The notes under the pieces are model-generated. The model saw nothing but the letters and a program-made list of their open reading frames with translations. It did no database searches and had not been told where the DNA came from. The position numbers and the translations under genes were made by a program. A stretch of 30,796 bases of DNA from Diphasiastrum complanatum (lineage: Eukaryota > Streptophyta > Lycopodiopsida > Lycopodiales > Lycopodiaceae), in assembly GCA_029204225.1 (NCBI GenBank), contig MU836297.1, forward strand, positions 1 through 30,796, given 5' to 3'. Positions 1 to 10,733 of the stretch are shown here, piece by piece; position 1 is the stretch's first letter, and every line of letters begins with the position of its first letter.

Positions 1-556
1 CTCACTAAATGGCCCAAATCCTTGAAGAAGGCTTCACACGTGTGAAAGTACGGCCTCCCACAGTCTGAGTACTGTACACCAGACCTAAATTCAATCCTAT
101 AATCATTAGTAATCACAAGTACTCAAACAATTATGAACATAGAGAGCAATTGCACCATTATGAGAGAAAAAACATGAAATTGCTTGATTGATTTTGGTGA
201 GATATCATCACCTATATATACATGATCCATCACGGTTTTGGGCAGGTATGAGTAGCCCTAAACCTATCCCTAATGCTAATTTTGGTGGATCTTTCATCCC
301 TACCAAGTTAGGGTTGGAATCTTGGAGATCCCTCAACAATGCAAAAATTAACCAAAATAGCTCCTATTTTTTTCTCCCTTGTATCTAAGCATAATTTGGA
401 CTCATTCCAAGGTTCTAACACTTAGGTCTACTTGAGAACATCCTTATGAATGGAATCCTATGCTATTTGGCACGTGTGACAAGCCACATCATGACCATCT
501 AACTATTTACAAGTCATATGACCAAACTAGTCAAGCTAGAATTGTGAATTTTTAAC
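1..556 (-). repeat. 3' LTR of young Ty1/copia element (cut by window edge)
   Basis: This is nearly identical to 5473-6030. I see about five or six substitutions and a few one-base length changes in A or T runs. The element reads on the minus strand, so this is its 3' LTR, and its outer end lies left of the window. The inner border is at ...TTTTTAACA, which on the minus strand is the usual TGTT LTR start. A TATATATA box (212-220 in plus coordinates) is in the right sense for minus-strand transcription. About 1% divergence between LTRs points to a recent insertion. Confidence 0.9.
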
Positions 557-571
557 ACTCACTCTCACTAT
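557..571 (-). other. Polypurine tract of the young copia element
   Basis: On the minus strand the bases next to the 3' LTR read GATAGTGAGAGTGAG, almost all purine. They sit directly before the TGTT start of the LTR, where plus-strand priming occurs in LTR retrotransposons. The interval 572-676 between here and the pol stop holds nothing else I can recognise. Confidence 0.65.
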
Positions 572-676
572 CTAGCTTGGTTCAATCATTGCTTTACTAA
601 TCACTCCAAGTGATGATCTGAACTTCATAAAAGGTGTCTTTTGAAGTGGTTTTAGTAAGTAGAGTCAGCTACACAT

Positions 677-1198
677 TCATTGCTTGGAACATGCTCCAAA
701 GCAATCTCCTTGGCTTGCACCCATTTCTCTCACAAAGTGATGGCATATCTCAATGTGCTTAGATCTTGCAATGGAAGATTGGGTTAGATGCAAGATTTTG
801 GGCTGATATATTGTCATTGTAGATGATTGGTGCCTCCTCTGAATCCATGATCTTTAGTTCCACCAATAATCTCTTGATCCAAAGTACCTCCTTTGTAGTG
901 GTTGTCAAAGCTTTGTACTCGGCCTCGGTTGAAGATAGAGATATAGTTTCTTGCTTTTTTGAAAGCCATGAAAACCACACCTTCTCCTATGAAAGTTGAA
1001 TAGGCACTTGTTGATTTCCTATCCCTCTTGTCCCCTGCAAAATCGGAATCACTAAATGCATGAAGGTTAATCACATCTCCTCTATATAGAATCCCAAAAT
1101 CCAATGTACTCGAGATGTATCTTAGAATCCTCTTAGCCTTTTTCCAATGGATATTCAATGGCTTTTGCATGGATTGGATCAACCTACATACACTAAAG
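677..1198 (-). pseudogene. RNase H end of copia pol, broken by three one-base shifts
   Basis: This continues the gag-pol frame that stops at 1199. The first shift is near 1205-1212 (an extra base in a CCC run in the TRPDL-like motif). The frame then gives MQKPLNIHWK, typical of the copia RT/RNase H boundary, and the RNase H motif SDSDFAGDKRDRKST. A second shift near 960-970 (TTTT run) leads to SLSSTEAEYKAL. A third near 770 (TT) leads to ARSKHIEICHHFVRE, the usual copia C-terminus, ending at TGA 677-679. All three shifts look like single-base gains in short homopolymers. RNase H degrades the RNA strand during reverse transcription, so as read the element could not complete its cycle alone. 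Confidence 0.85.
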
Positions 1199-4100
1199 CT
1201 AAGATCTGGGTCTAGTTATAGTGATCCACATTAAGGAGCCCATAAGTTGCCTAAACAAAGTGATGTCCATGAAGGATCTTTCATCACCTTCATTTGGCAC
1301 TTTTACATCTTGCTCCATTGGTGTGTCAACACTTTTGCATACTTCCATCTTAAACTTCTTCAAAAGACTTTGAGCATAGTTTACTTGACTTATAAAGATA
1401 AAATCAGACCCTCTAAGTACTTCTATGCCTAAGATGAAGTGAAGACACCCTAGATCTACCATCTTGAACTCTAAGGATAGATCTATCTTGATTTTTTCAA
1501 TACCATCAACACTATTTCCACTAATGATGATGTCATCTACATAAATGAGTAAAAGTACAATACCAACATCATCAAACTTAATGTAAAGAGTGGGATCATA
1601 TTCACTTTGAACAAAAGAAAGTGAAATAAGATAGCAATGTAGTCTTGAATTCCAAGATCTTGAGGCTTGCTTCAAGCCATAGATGCTTCTTTGGAGATGG
1701 CATACTTTGTTCTCCATTCCATGCTTGATGAACCCTTGTGGCTGCTCCATATAGATATCCTCTTCCAAAAAACCATTCAAGAAAGCATTAGAGACATCCA
1801 TTTGACATAGAATCCATCCAAAATGTGATGCAAGTGCAATGATTAGCCTTATTGTGACCATCTTGGCCACAGGTGCAAAAGTTTCCTCATAGTCTATCCC
1901 TCTCTCTTGAGCATAACCTTTTGCAACTAATCTTGCTTTATGTTTGTTAACACTCCCATTTGCATTCAACTTAAGCTTGAAGACCCACTTGCATCCTATT
2001 ACATTCCTTTGAGGTCTCTCAACAAGCAACCAAGTTTCATTCTCAATCAAGGCATCATACTCATCCAACATAGCTTTATACCATTCTTTGGAGTTCAATG
2101 CATCTTCAACATTAGATGGTTCTTCAAAACTAGATAAAGCATAAGAAGTGGATGAGATACCCTCAACCTGTTGTCCTTTGCCTTGATATGTGAGCCTTGA
2201 TGGCTCCACTTTTGCCCTTGAAGATCTCCTTGGTGTGATAGGTGGGTTTGGTGCTTGCTCCTCCATGAGCTCCTCCTCAAAACCAAGATCTTGCTCCTCG
2301 GCCATCTTCTTCTTGATTGTTGGAGCACTTGAGCCTTCTTCAAGCATATGCATATGATGTTCATCAAAGATGACATCCCTTGAAACAACAAATTTGTTCA
2401 AGGATGGGAGATAGACTTTGTAGCCCTTGCTTGAGCTTGCATATCCAAGCATGATCCCTCTTGTGGAAGATGGATCCTCCTTGGTTCTTGTTTCTAATGG
2501 CACATGCACATAACATATACACCCAAAAACTTTCAAGTGATTAAGATTGGGTTTCTTTCCATACAACATCTCATAAGGAGTTTTGCCTTCAATTGCTTTG
2601 CAAGACACCCTATTCATCAAGTAGTTTGCACATACAAGAGACTCACCCCAAAAGGATTTGGGCAAACAAGCATCTAATCTTAAAGCCTTAGAACATTCAC
2701 ATAATGTTCTATTCCTTCTTTCAGCAACTCCATTTTGTTGAGGAGTGTAAGGACAAGAAGTCTCTTTCTTGATCCCTTCCTCCTCACAAAAGGCCTTGAA
2801 CTCATTGGAGATGAATTCTCCACCATTGTCACTTCTAAGAATCTTGATGCTATGATTATGATGCTTTTCCACAAACAACTTGAACTTTACAAAAGTATCA
2901 AATACTTGAGACTTGAAGGAAAGTAAGAACACCCAACAATATCTTGAGTAGTCATCAATGAAGGTTAAAAACATGGATGAACCTCCATTAGATTTGGTGC
3001 TAGCAATGTGCACATCCGAGTGTATGAGTTCAAGAGGATGAGATGACTTTGTGATGGAGCTAGGAAACACCTTCTTATGTGCCTTGGATAAGGCACAAGA
3101 TTCACAAACCTTGTCTTCCTTCCCAATAGACCTTGGTAGGCCTAAAGCATACTCCTCCTTGATCATAGCCTCCATGGAACCCGAGTTGACATGTCCAAGT
3201 CTTTTGTGCCATAAAGTAAAGGTAGATATCTTGCTCTTCTCGGCCAACATGACGACATTAGTATCCACAAATGCATCCAGCTTATATAGTTTGCCAAGTC
3301 TAGTGCCCTTAGCCACTATCTTACCCTTCTTCTTGATGAAACATTCATTTGAAGCAAAGTCAACATTGAAACCATTGTCTACCATTTGGCCAACACTTAG
3401 TAGATTCTTTGTTATTGTAGGAATGTACAAAACACCTTCTATGTTGATCTTTTTGGAAGATCCTAAGCAAAGGGGAATGCTACCAACTCCTTCAATCTTA
3501 CAAGCTTCATCATTTGCTGTATAGATAGACTTTATAGGTCCATCATAAGATAAGAGAGAAGAGAAAAACTCCCTTTTACTAGTCATGTGTGAACTAGCAC
3601 CCGAGTCAATCCACCAAGGATCTTCTCCTTTGAAGCTTGTTGAAGAAAATATGGACATCATGAGAGAGTCCTCATGTGAACTCTCCTCCTCCTCCTCTTT
3701 GCTCATGTTGGCTTGGCTTTGATCTTGCTTCCTCTTGAAGCATTCCGAGGCATAATGCCCCATCTTGCTACAATAGTAGCACTTCACCTTTGATTTGTCC
3801 TTCTTGACTTTGGTGGTTGATGGAGATGCCTTTGGGGGTCCTTCTTGATCCTCAAGCTTTGTAGACTTCTTGAATGTTGATCCTTTGCCTTTGGACTTGC
3901 CTTTGCCTTTGGTGAAGAGAGCTTGGTCATCTCCACCTTGGATGGAAAGCCTATCCATCCTCTCTTGCATTTGGCTCCTTCTTGATTCCTCGGCCATGAG
4001 TGTGCCTTGGAGTTCTTCAAGTATGGGTAGCTTACCCATAATTGCATATCCCTGAACCAAATTGTCAAATTCAAAGCTTAGTCCATTCAATATGAGTTGA

Positions 4101-4546
4101 ACAAGCTCTTCATCCTTGATAGGGTCACCTATAAAGGCTAGCTCTTTGTTCAATTCCTTTACTCTTAGGACAAAAGTATGTGCACTCTCTCCTTTCTTTT
4201 GATAGCTTCTATAGATTTGATTCTTCAAAGCTAACATTCTAGTTTGGTTCTTGGATTCATAGACCTTTTGCAAAGTCTCCCAAGCATCTTGAGCTGAAGT
4301 GCAATCTCCTACCTCTCTTAAGAGTTCATTTGCAACATTCATTTTTATGCAATGTAGTGCAACATTGCACCTCTTGATGTATTTGGCTTTTTCTTGAGGA
4401 TGAATAGGTTCACCCTCCTTACCATTTACAATTTCCATCAGATCTTGCATGATCATGATAGATTCCATTCTAACTTTCCATATGGAATAGTTAGTTTTGT
4501 TGAGCCTTTCATTAGTATCCAAAAGATATGCATTTATAGATGCCAT
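1199..4546 (-). CDS. Ty1/copia gag-pol polyprotein (1115 codons)
   Basis: One open frame holds all domains in copia order. Gag (UBN2-like) occupies about residues 1-230. The zinc knuckle CYYCSKMGHYASEC fits CX2CX4HX4C. The aspartic protease has DSGASSHMT. The GAG-pre-integrase segment starts at LWHKRLGHV and carries CESCALSKAHKK. The integrase shows HSDV, DNGGEF and PYTPQQNGVAERRNRT with its D, D and E positions. The reverse transcriptase shows the KARLVAKGYAQ and ETFAPVAKM motifs and the YVDD box (LLLIYVDDIII). The frame begins at MASINAYLLDTNERL, a usual copia gag start, and stops just before RNase H because of a one-base shift. A single frame without a gag/pol break is normal for plant copia. 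The intact long frame and similar LTRs show a young element. Confidence 0.95.
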   Translation of the reverse strand: MASINAYLLDTNERLNKTNYSIWKVRMESIMIMQDLMEIVNGKEGEPIHPQEKAKYIKRCNVALHCIKMNVANELLREVGDCTSAQDAWETLQKVYESKNQTRMLALKNQIYRSYQKKGESAHTFVLRVKELNKELAFIGDPIKDEELVQLILNGLSFEFDNLVQGYAIMGKLPILEELQGTLMAEESRRSQMQERMDRLSIQGGDDQALFTKGKGKSKGKGSTFKKSTKLEDQEGPPKASPSTTKVKKDKSKVKCYYCSKMGHYASECFKRKQDQSQANMSKEEEEESSHEDSLMMSIFSSTSFKGEDPWWIDSGASSHMTSKREFFSSLLSYDGPIKSIYTANDEACKIEGVGSIPLCLGSSKKINIEGVLYIPTITKNLLSVGQMVDNGFNVDFASNECFIKKKGKIVAKGTRLGKLYKLDAFVDTNVVMLAEKSKISTFTLWHKRLGHVNSGSMEAMIKEEYALGLPRSIGKEDKVCESCALSKAHKKVFPSSITKSSHPLELIHSDVHIASTKSNGGSSMFLTFIDDYSRYCWVFLLSFKSQVFDTFVKFKLFVEKHHNHSIKILRSDNGGEFISNEFKAFCEEEGIKKETSCPYTPQQNGVAERRNRTLCECSKALRLDACLPKSFWGESLVCANYLMNRVSCKAIEGKTPYEMLYGKKPNLNHLKVFGCICYVHVPLETRTKEDPSSTRGIMLGYASSSKGYKVYLPSLNKFVVSRDVIFDEHHMHMLEEGSSAPTIKKKMAEEQDLGFEEELMEEQAPNPPITPRRSSRAKVEPSRLTYQGKGQQVEGISSTSYALSSFEEPSNVEDALNSKEWYKAMLDEYDALIENETWLLVERPQRNVIGCKWVFKLKLNANGSVNKHKARLVAKGYAQERGIDYEETFAPVAKMVTIRLIIALASHFGWILCQMDVSNAFLNGFLEEDIYMEQPQGFIKHGMENKVCHLQRSIYGLKQASRSWNSRLHCYLISLSFVQSEYDPTLYIKFDDVGIVLLLIYVDDIIISGNSVDGIEKIKIDLSLEFKMVDLGCLHFILGIEVLRGSDFIFISQVNYAQSLLKKFKMEVCKSVDTPMEQDVKVPNEGDERSFMDITLFRQLMGSLMWITITRPRS

Positions 4547-5335
4547 CTAGTCTCCTAATCAAGGACTTGACACAAATGAAGGTTACTTCTATTGATTTGA
4601 TTGAAGGTCTACCTTATCCCACTTCTTAGGGACTCAGTAATAGACTTCCTATAAAGATCTAAGAATGATCTCTAACAAAATCAAATCATAGAATACTAGA
4701 AACAATGCACTTGCTTGATTGAAGTAGACAATACTAGTAGAATTGCCCCTCTTTCTATAAAGAACATTAAAGCTTCCAAATGGTCTGATAAAGAGTGAAT
4801 TTCAGCAACCTAATATACTTCCAAAATCACTTGTAAAAGATCTAAATGGAACTTAATGAGGATGCAACACAATCTACTATCCAATCACAAGCAAAAAATG
4901 ATCAAAATTGATGAAAAATTGATCTAATTTGGTGCATAAGTCAAGCAATGGTTGGACTGAACCTAAATCACTTTAGGAGGTGTCTACTACACCTTAGAAC
5001 AGCCTTGAAGAGTCCCCAAAACTCTGATCTTCCCTCTCCTTGAATGCTAGAAAGCCTTCTCTATGAAATCACCTCCAAAACTCGCTTAGAAATCAATGCT
5101 TGGAGCAAGCAAAACTTGCTATCTTGGTAATGTGAATTGAATTCAACTTTGACTCTAGTTTTAGACACCTAAACACCTGCAAATGAAGTCACACAACACC
5201 AATCTCCAATGTATTTGACTCACTTTGAGTTCTAGAATCAATACTAGATGCTAAGATCCAATCTACACAAGATTTAGATAAAAAATTGTGATCAAATTGA
5301 ATGAAAACCAAGGATTTAGCTCATTTCAGCCTTTA
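4547..5335 (-). other. Untranslated leader of the young copia element
   Basis: About 790 bases lie between the primer binding site and the gag start. I see no coding frame of note. This is where the packaging and dimerisation signals of an LTR element would be, but none can be recognised by eye. Confidence 0.6.
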
Positions 5336-5348
5336 GGCTCTGATACCA
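5336..5348 (-). other. Primer binding site (initiator Met tRNA)
   Basis: On the minus strand this reads TGGTATCAGAGCC, the classic complement to the 3' end of plant initiator-Met tRNA used by copia elements. It lies immediately inside the 5' LTR. Confidence 0.9.
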
Positions 5349-6030
5349 TATAAAAATTACAGCAAATAAGGATCCTAAAACACTTGAAATGATGAGGGAA
5401 ACAATAGATTATGATTTCATAAGATTAGCACAAGTTGAACCATCAAAATCCATCAAAAATCTATGCTCGAACCTCACTAAATGGCCCAAATCCTTGAAGA
5501 AGGCTTCACACGTGTGAAAGTATGGCCTCCCACAGTCTGAGTACTGTACACCAGACCTAAATTCAATCCTATAATCATTAGTAATCACAAGTACTCAAGC
5601 AATTATGAACATAGAGAGCAATTGCACCATTATGAGAGAAAAAACATGAAATTGCTTGATTGATTTTGGTGAGATATCATCACCTATATATACATGATCC
5701 ATCATGGTTTTGGGCAGGTATGAGTAGCCCTAAACCTATCCCTAATGCTAATTTTGGTGGATCTTTCATCCCTACCAAGTTAGGGTTGGAATCTTGGAGA
5801 TCCCTCAACAATGCAAAAATTACCAAAAATAGCTCCTATTTTTTCTCCCTTGTATCTAAGCATAATTTGGACTCATTCCAAAGGTTCTAACACTTAGGTC
5901 TACTTGAGAACATTCTTATGAATGGAATCCTATGCTATTTGGCACGTGTGACAAGCCACATCATGACCATCTAACTATTTACAAGTCATATGACCAAAAC
6001 TAGTCAAGCTAGAATTGTGAATTTTTAACA
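5349..6030 (-). repeat. 5' LTR of the young copia element (complete, about 680 bp)
   Basis: The part from 5473 to 6030 matches the left LTR. The full LTR runs from the primer site to ...GAATTTTTAACA. The ends form an imperfect inverted pair (TGTTAAAAATT against the complement of ATTTTTATA), so the exact inner border is uncertain by about 2 bases. The flanking five bases TCAAA (6031-6035) are the expected target duplication; the partner copy is outside the window. Confidence 0.9.
5684..5692 (-). promoter_or_regulatory. Candidate TATA box of the copia LTR
   Basis: A CTATATATA stretch lies about 340 bases inside the LTR from its transcription-side end, in an otherwise mixed sequence. The same site is kept at 212-220 in the other LTR. 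The placement fits a core promoter, but no initiator can be proven. Confidence 0.45.
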
Positions 6031-6669
6031 TCAAAGTCACATAGACTACCTTATACTAGATCTACAAACCCTTTTCAAGTTGTACATTTGAATATTCATG
6101 GAATTACTACAATTAGCAATAGTGGAACTAAGATGTATGTAACTTTCATTGATGATTTTAGTAGATTTTGCTGGATTTATCTACTAAAGAACAAAGATGA
6201 AGTGTATGATGTCTTTGTTAAGTTCAAGAATGCAAGGGGTAACCAATTTTTCACAAGGATTAAGTGCTTAACGAGTGACAATGGTGGTGAGTACAATATA
6301 TCTACCAAGTTCAAGGCCTTTTGTGATGAGCATGGGATCAAGAGGGAGTATACAACACCAAGAACCCCACAACAAAATGGAGTGGCTGAAAGGAAGAATA
6401 GGACTTTATGTGAAAGTGCCAAAGCCATGACGTTAAGTACTAATCTTGATAAACCATTTTGGGATCAAGCTTTGTTGTGTGCCAATTTCTTGTGCAATAG
6501 GTGGCCGAGTGCTATTTTGGATGGAAGGACACCTTTTGAGATGCTATTCAAGAGGCGGCCAAGTGTCAACTTTCTAAAAACTTTTGGATGCACATGCTAT
6601 GTCAACATTACTCTTGATGATAGGACCAAGGAGGATCCATCTTCAAGGAAAGGTATTTTTGTTGGATAT
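6031..6669 (+). pseudogene. Old copia element: integrase fragment, part 1
   Basis: An open plus-strand frame starts right at the LTR edge and encodes the copia integrase core. It opens with SKSHRLPY, the end of the zinc-binding pre-integrase segment. VTFIDDFSRFCW, SDNGGEY and TPQQNGVAERKNRTLCE follow, giving the catalytic D, D and E positions. It ends in KGIFVGY at 6669, where the gypsy LTR begins. The reading frame resumes exactly after the downstream target duplication at 11821. The left part of the element was displaced by the young copia insertion at 6030 and is outside the window. The sequence differs from the young copia, so it is a different family. Confidence 0.92.
6665..6669. repeat. 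Target site duplication GATAT (left copy)
   Basis: GATAT directly precedes TGTTACATAC and recurs at 11816-11820 directly after the second LTR. Removing the element together with one copy restores the old copia integrase frame, which confirms both borders. Confidence 0.95.
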
Positions 6670-7651
6670 TGTTACATACCTATGTAACTAGCAGTACTTC
6701 AGGCCCCTAATAGTCCATTTAGTGTTGGGGGCTAAATGGCAAGGTACCCTTAGAATTAAGGGTATGTGCCCTTGGATAAGAACATGCAAGTGACTATACC
6801 TTAGTTGGAGGTATGGAGTCACGTGACCTTTGGATAAGGAGTACCCTTAGTATTAAGGGTAGGTATCTTAGATTAAGGTACTAGTGTCCTTGGTTAAGGG
6901 CAAGTATGTGTCTATGCCTTGGATGGAGGTATGGAACCTAGAGAGGTGTTAGAAAGTCATTGGATGACTATTTTTCTAAACCTTGGGCCTCAACCTTGAA
7001 CCATATCACTTAATTGGTCTAGGACCAAAGTATATATGCACAACTTGGGCAATGGGACCTAGTAGGAGGGCGCCCTTCTAAAGTGTCCATTGAGTTCCCA
7101 ACTCCCACAAGAAAGACATTCAAAGAGTCATAGGTTATGGAAGGAGTCTCTTGACCTTCCATAAGCCTATGGAGGCTCTTGGAGATTCTTTAACTCCCCT
7201 AGGCTTCTCTCTCTCTCATTGGATGAGCATGGAACTTCATAGTGCATTGGAGGAGTCCATGGGCCATCTATATGAGGGTAGTAGGGCGCCCATTGGTTGT
7301 TTGTTTTGCTTATGCTCTAGTGTTGCTACTAGTGTGTAGAGTGCTTTCTTGTGGTAGTATGCTTGAGGTTTGGATGTTGCTTATGGTATGGGACATAAGT
7401 AGGGTTTGGATCTTGAGAATGCTATGGAGTGTTGTGGTATGCTTGTGATTTTTCTATGGTTAGCAAGGGGGTGCTAGATAGGTCTTGCTTGGAGCCTGGA
7501 TCTAGATCCTTAGAGGCTTGCAGATTCTTACTTGTAGGTGGAGGCATCCTAGCTTGGAGTTGGGGAGCATCTTGAAACTTGCAAGTTACTTGGAGGATAT
7601 TTGGAGGCTCTACCTTGGATTTGGAGGACTTCCTCACCTCTACCTGTAAAA
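6670..7651 (+). repeat. 5' LTR of the Ty3/gypsy element (982 bp)
   Basis: It begins TGTTACATACC and ends ...CTGTAAAA, just before the primer binding site. Against the second LTR I count about 15 substitutions in the first 330 bases, roughly 4-5%, so the insertion is older than the young copia. It lacks an 81-bp block that is present in the other LTR at 11589-11669. A TATATAT box lies at 7031-7037 and is conserved at 11095-11101. Short open frames inside it are not genes. Confidence 0.93.
7031..7037 (+). promoter_or_regulatory. Candidate TATA box in the gypsy LTR
   Basis: TATATAT lies in the middle of the LTR and is preserved in the second LTR at 11095-11101. Position and sense suit an LTR promoter. 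Confidence 0.4.
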
Positions 7652-7652
7652 G

Positions 7653-7664
7653 TGGTATCAAAGC
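7653..7664 (+). other. Primer binding site of the gypsy element
   Basis: TGGTATCAAAGC differs by one base from the initiator-Met-tRNA complement TGGTATCAGAGC and lies one base inside the LTR end. Confidence 0.8.
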
Positions 7665-9407
7665 TAGACAAAGGATGGTAACCTTTCTAACCTTCTTCAA
7701 GTTCTATTAAGATCACCAACTAAATTTTTTTTCGGAAAGATTATAGGCTTTTCTAGTTGTAGGAAGCTTGTAGTTGAAGTACCCAATGAATCTAGTTCTC
7801 TTTGGAAGAGAGTAGTGATGTTTATAGAATTGATTAGGGGCTGATTTTTTATCATGTTCGAGAAGTTTTAAAGTGGGCTTTGGATTTTTAAAAGTTCTAA
7901 AAAAAGATTTGTGGGATGGGTAGAGGAAGTCTTCCTCTACATACACAAATTTTTTTTGGCAAAAAGATTGATTCTAACTATGTATTTTGATTAAAACTAG
8001 TCTTTTTTTTGCATAAATGAAGTGTTTGAAGTTCTGTTTTCAGATTTGTAAATCTGAAAAAAAGATTTGAAAAGTGAAGCTTTCATTCAAACTTCATTAG
8101 TTACACCTTTCTATCTCCTAGTTTCTGTTGATTTTCACACGTGTGGACTGTCCACTACATGTACTTGTGATCTCCTAAGGTGTGTAGATGCACCAAGATC
8201 AAGACTAGATTGAGATTCAAGATCAATCTTGAATCCTATGGCAAAAACACACTACTACATGCATTCAATTGCTTCCAACTCTCACTGACACGTGTGGGAA
8301 GTATTCAAAAAATAATCTAAGTAAAAACAAGCTGCTTTCCTCGGGTAGAGAGATAAAATGCATCAAGAGCTCTCGGGTAGAGAGAGAAAGCTAGAAATCC
8401 AAAAACTCACAAAATCCATGAAATCACCAAATCAATTGATTTCAAAATGAGGAGTACAATGATACTAGTAGGTCCACGAGCTACCACTATGCTTACCTAT
8501 GATTGGACCACATTTTGTCACCTCTTGATCGTATTGGATCATTGATCTATGCACCTCTTAATTCTATTGGACTATATTCAAGCACACCTCAATTTCCTAT
8601 TGGACCTCACAAGGTTCCACCTCTATATCCTATTGGACCTCTTGGAATTCATCAAACAAAAACTTTACACTTGTCTACACTCTAATTAGCAAGTGTTTAG
8701 CCTCTTACTCTATTTGGCTCAATAGTGGCATTACAAGTGGAAATGCATAATTTGCCATCTATGCCAAATTTATTCCTATCAACATCCTACACCTAGATGC
8801 TTGATGTAAAAAACATAAGACCCCTATATCTAACATAGATAATCTTTTTCAATTCTTCACAGTTTCATGAAGATGACAATGTAAGAAGGGAATGGTAGTG
8901 TAACTTTGTGCATAAAACAAGTTTTGAAATTCTGTTTTTTGTCATTTTGAAGTTTTGATTTTTAGACCTATAAATCTGAAAATTGAAGTTTACATAAAGC
9001 TTCATTAGTTATCCATTTTTAGACACTAGTTTCTTGGTTTTGGAAATCTAGAATAGTGAGAAATGTGAAAACTTTGGTTGCTTTTGAAATGACAAATGGA
9101 ATTGGAATGAGAATGGGAACTTTATGTAAACATTAGCTTGGACTAGTTAATTGAAGTTTACATAAAGATTTGGTTTTCATTTTTGCTTTTGATTAAGGCA
9201 AATGTAACTTCTTGTTGTTTTTCTCTTAAGCTTGGATTAAGCTTGCAAATAGTAGGCTTGGACTGAGCTTACAAACAAGAAGATTGAATGAATAGAAGTA
9301 AATGTTTTTTATTTGCATTGGATGTAAGAATTGAAGCATTTCTATCATTCTTATTTGAGCACTTGTTGGTTGTATTTGCATAATAGGAAAACACATAAGC
9401 AACTCCA
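7665..9407 (+). other. Long leader of the gypsy element, with internal repeats
   Basis: About 1.7 kb has no convincing coding frame. Two segments (about 8030-8130 and 8930-9040) share an arrangement: a TTCTGTTTT start, a 'taaatctgaaaa' core and AAGCTTCATTAGTTA. They look like an old internal duplication. At 8520-8660 a word close to CCTATTGGACCTC recurs several times about 25-40 bases apart. Confidence 0.55.
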
Positions 9408-10449
9408 ATGGATCAAACCAATGAAAATTCAACATTTGATCTATTAAACCCATCCAATGTGGCACAAGCTCTTGAACTTTTATACCAACAAATTCAAGCC
9501 ACTAATAAGCAGCTTCTTGAAACTAATCAAAGAAACCAAGACTTAGAGTCTAGGTTAGCCAATCAGAAGAAGCATGTAGGTCCACCTCCTGTAAAAGTGT
9601 TTAAGGGGGAGAAGAAAGATAGGAACTTACAAGTGATAAGTTCTTGGCTAAATGTTTGGAACAAATACTTTGCCATGAACCAGTTCCCTGAATCTGAGAA
9701 GTTATCCATTGTCACCATGTTCCTTGAAGGAAGAGCCTTAGTTTGGTGGGATGACTTAGTTGCAAAGGGCAATCAACTTGTACATGAGATGATTTTTGCA
9801 AGCTTGTTAGGGATTATTTTCTACCACTTTTAGATGACTATGAACACTTCCAAAAGTTGAGTCATCTAACCATGAATAAAGGTTTGGAAAAATTTATTCA
9901 AGATTGTCATGAGTATCTGAATCCACTTTATAGTGATATTCCGCCTAAGGTACAAATGTTAATGTTCATTGATGGGTTACCGAAAGATTATCAAGTGGAT
10001 GTTCGTAGGAATCATCCACAAACCCTAGAAGATGCTATTAGGGCTGCAGAATACTTTGATGACACACGTAAGCCACCTATGGGTCAACAGCCTAATGAGT
10101 AAAAAAAAGGTTTTCAATTTAAGAGGAAGGATAAGGAAGTTGTTAATGAAACACATCCCAATTCCAACAATCCTAAGAAAACCAAGAAAAACTTTAAAAA
10201 TCATCATGGTGGCAATGATAAAGCTGAAGCTTGTAAGAAGAACCAGTGCTTCAAGTGCAATGGCGAGGGTCACCTTGCACGTGATTGCGTCAAAAAACAA
10301 GCTTCAACCTCATGTAATCTATCTCGAAGTAATGAGATGGATGTTTGTTTCCTTAGTTCTTTAGTTTTTGGTCCTAATGACCTTATTTGCATTAAAGGTA
10401 GAGTTAATGATTAAGTTGTTAATGTTCTTTTTGACACAGGATCCACTCA
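9408..10449 (+). pseudogene. Ty3/gypsy gag with start of protease, broken
   Basis: Gag starts at ATG 9408 (MDQTNENSTFDLLN), followed by a glutamine-rich helical segment. The retrotransposon gag domain (SWLNVWNKYFAM..LEGRALVWWDDL) ends early at 9833. A single missing base near 9808 shifts the frame, and DYFLPLLDDYEHFQKL then continues through IDGLPKDYQVDVRR to 10099. TAA stops at 10100-10102 and 10412-10414 stand where CAA (Gln) is likely. The zinc knuckle CFKCNGEGHLARDC is intact. The frame then reaches the protease active site FDTGST and stops being protease at about 10447, where a large deletion joins it to the end of integrase. Gag would form the particle in which reverse transcription occurs. 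Confidence 0.9.
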
Positions 10450-10717
10450 CCACGTTAGTAAGTTGAAACCCTCATTGGGGATTGGGGAGACCCTGGTCCC
10501 TGCGGAAGATCTATTGGAACTTCTTCGTGATGAGTCCGTAAGTGGACCACCTGAACCCGAGGCGATTGTTAATAGCTGGCAGAGAACTCTACGAAGTAGA
10601 GTGCTTCGGAAATTTTTAGTCAGGTGGAGGGACAAATCAGAAGAGGAGGGTACCTAGGAAAAGGAGGCTGATCTCCGGAAGAATTTTTCAAATTTTTTCC
10701 TACAAGGAAAAATTTAA
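10450..10717 (+). pseudogene. Integrase C-terminus and chromodomain-like tail joined to protease
   Basis: The frame runs on from DTGST without a shift into HVSKLKPSLG, the usual segment before the integrase tail. LVPAEDLLELL and a chromodomain-like end (PEPEAIVNSW..LRSRVLRKFLVRWRD) follow. One TAG at 10655-10657 replaces the Trp expected in the chromodomain TWE motif; the tail ends at TAA 10715-10717. Reverse transcriptase, RNase H and the integrase core are absent. In full elements of this type the chromodomain helps direct integration to marked chromatin. Here it is only a relic. Confidence 0.8.
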
Positions 10718-10733
10718 GTTTAGGGGGAAGGAA
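10718..10733 (+). other. Polypurine tract of the gypsy element
   Basis: GTTTAGGGGGAAGGAA is nearly all purine and directly abuts the TGTTACATAC start of the 3' LTR, as expected for plus-strand priming. Confidence 0.8.

Noticed and set aside
188-388. Short open frames in the copia LTRs (188-388 and 5660-5890)
   Set aside because: They are the same non-coding LTR sequence read twice on the strand opposite to the element's transcription.
2095-4074. Open frames on both strands inside the copia gag-pol (for example 3051-3524)
   Set aside because: They are shadows of the 1115-codon frame, which explains the region fully.
7151-7700. Short frames in the gypsy LTRs (also 11215-11813)
   Set aside because: LTR sequence; the frames differ between the two LTRs and have no domain.
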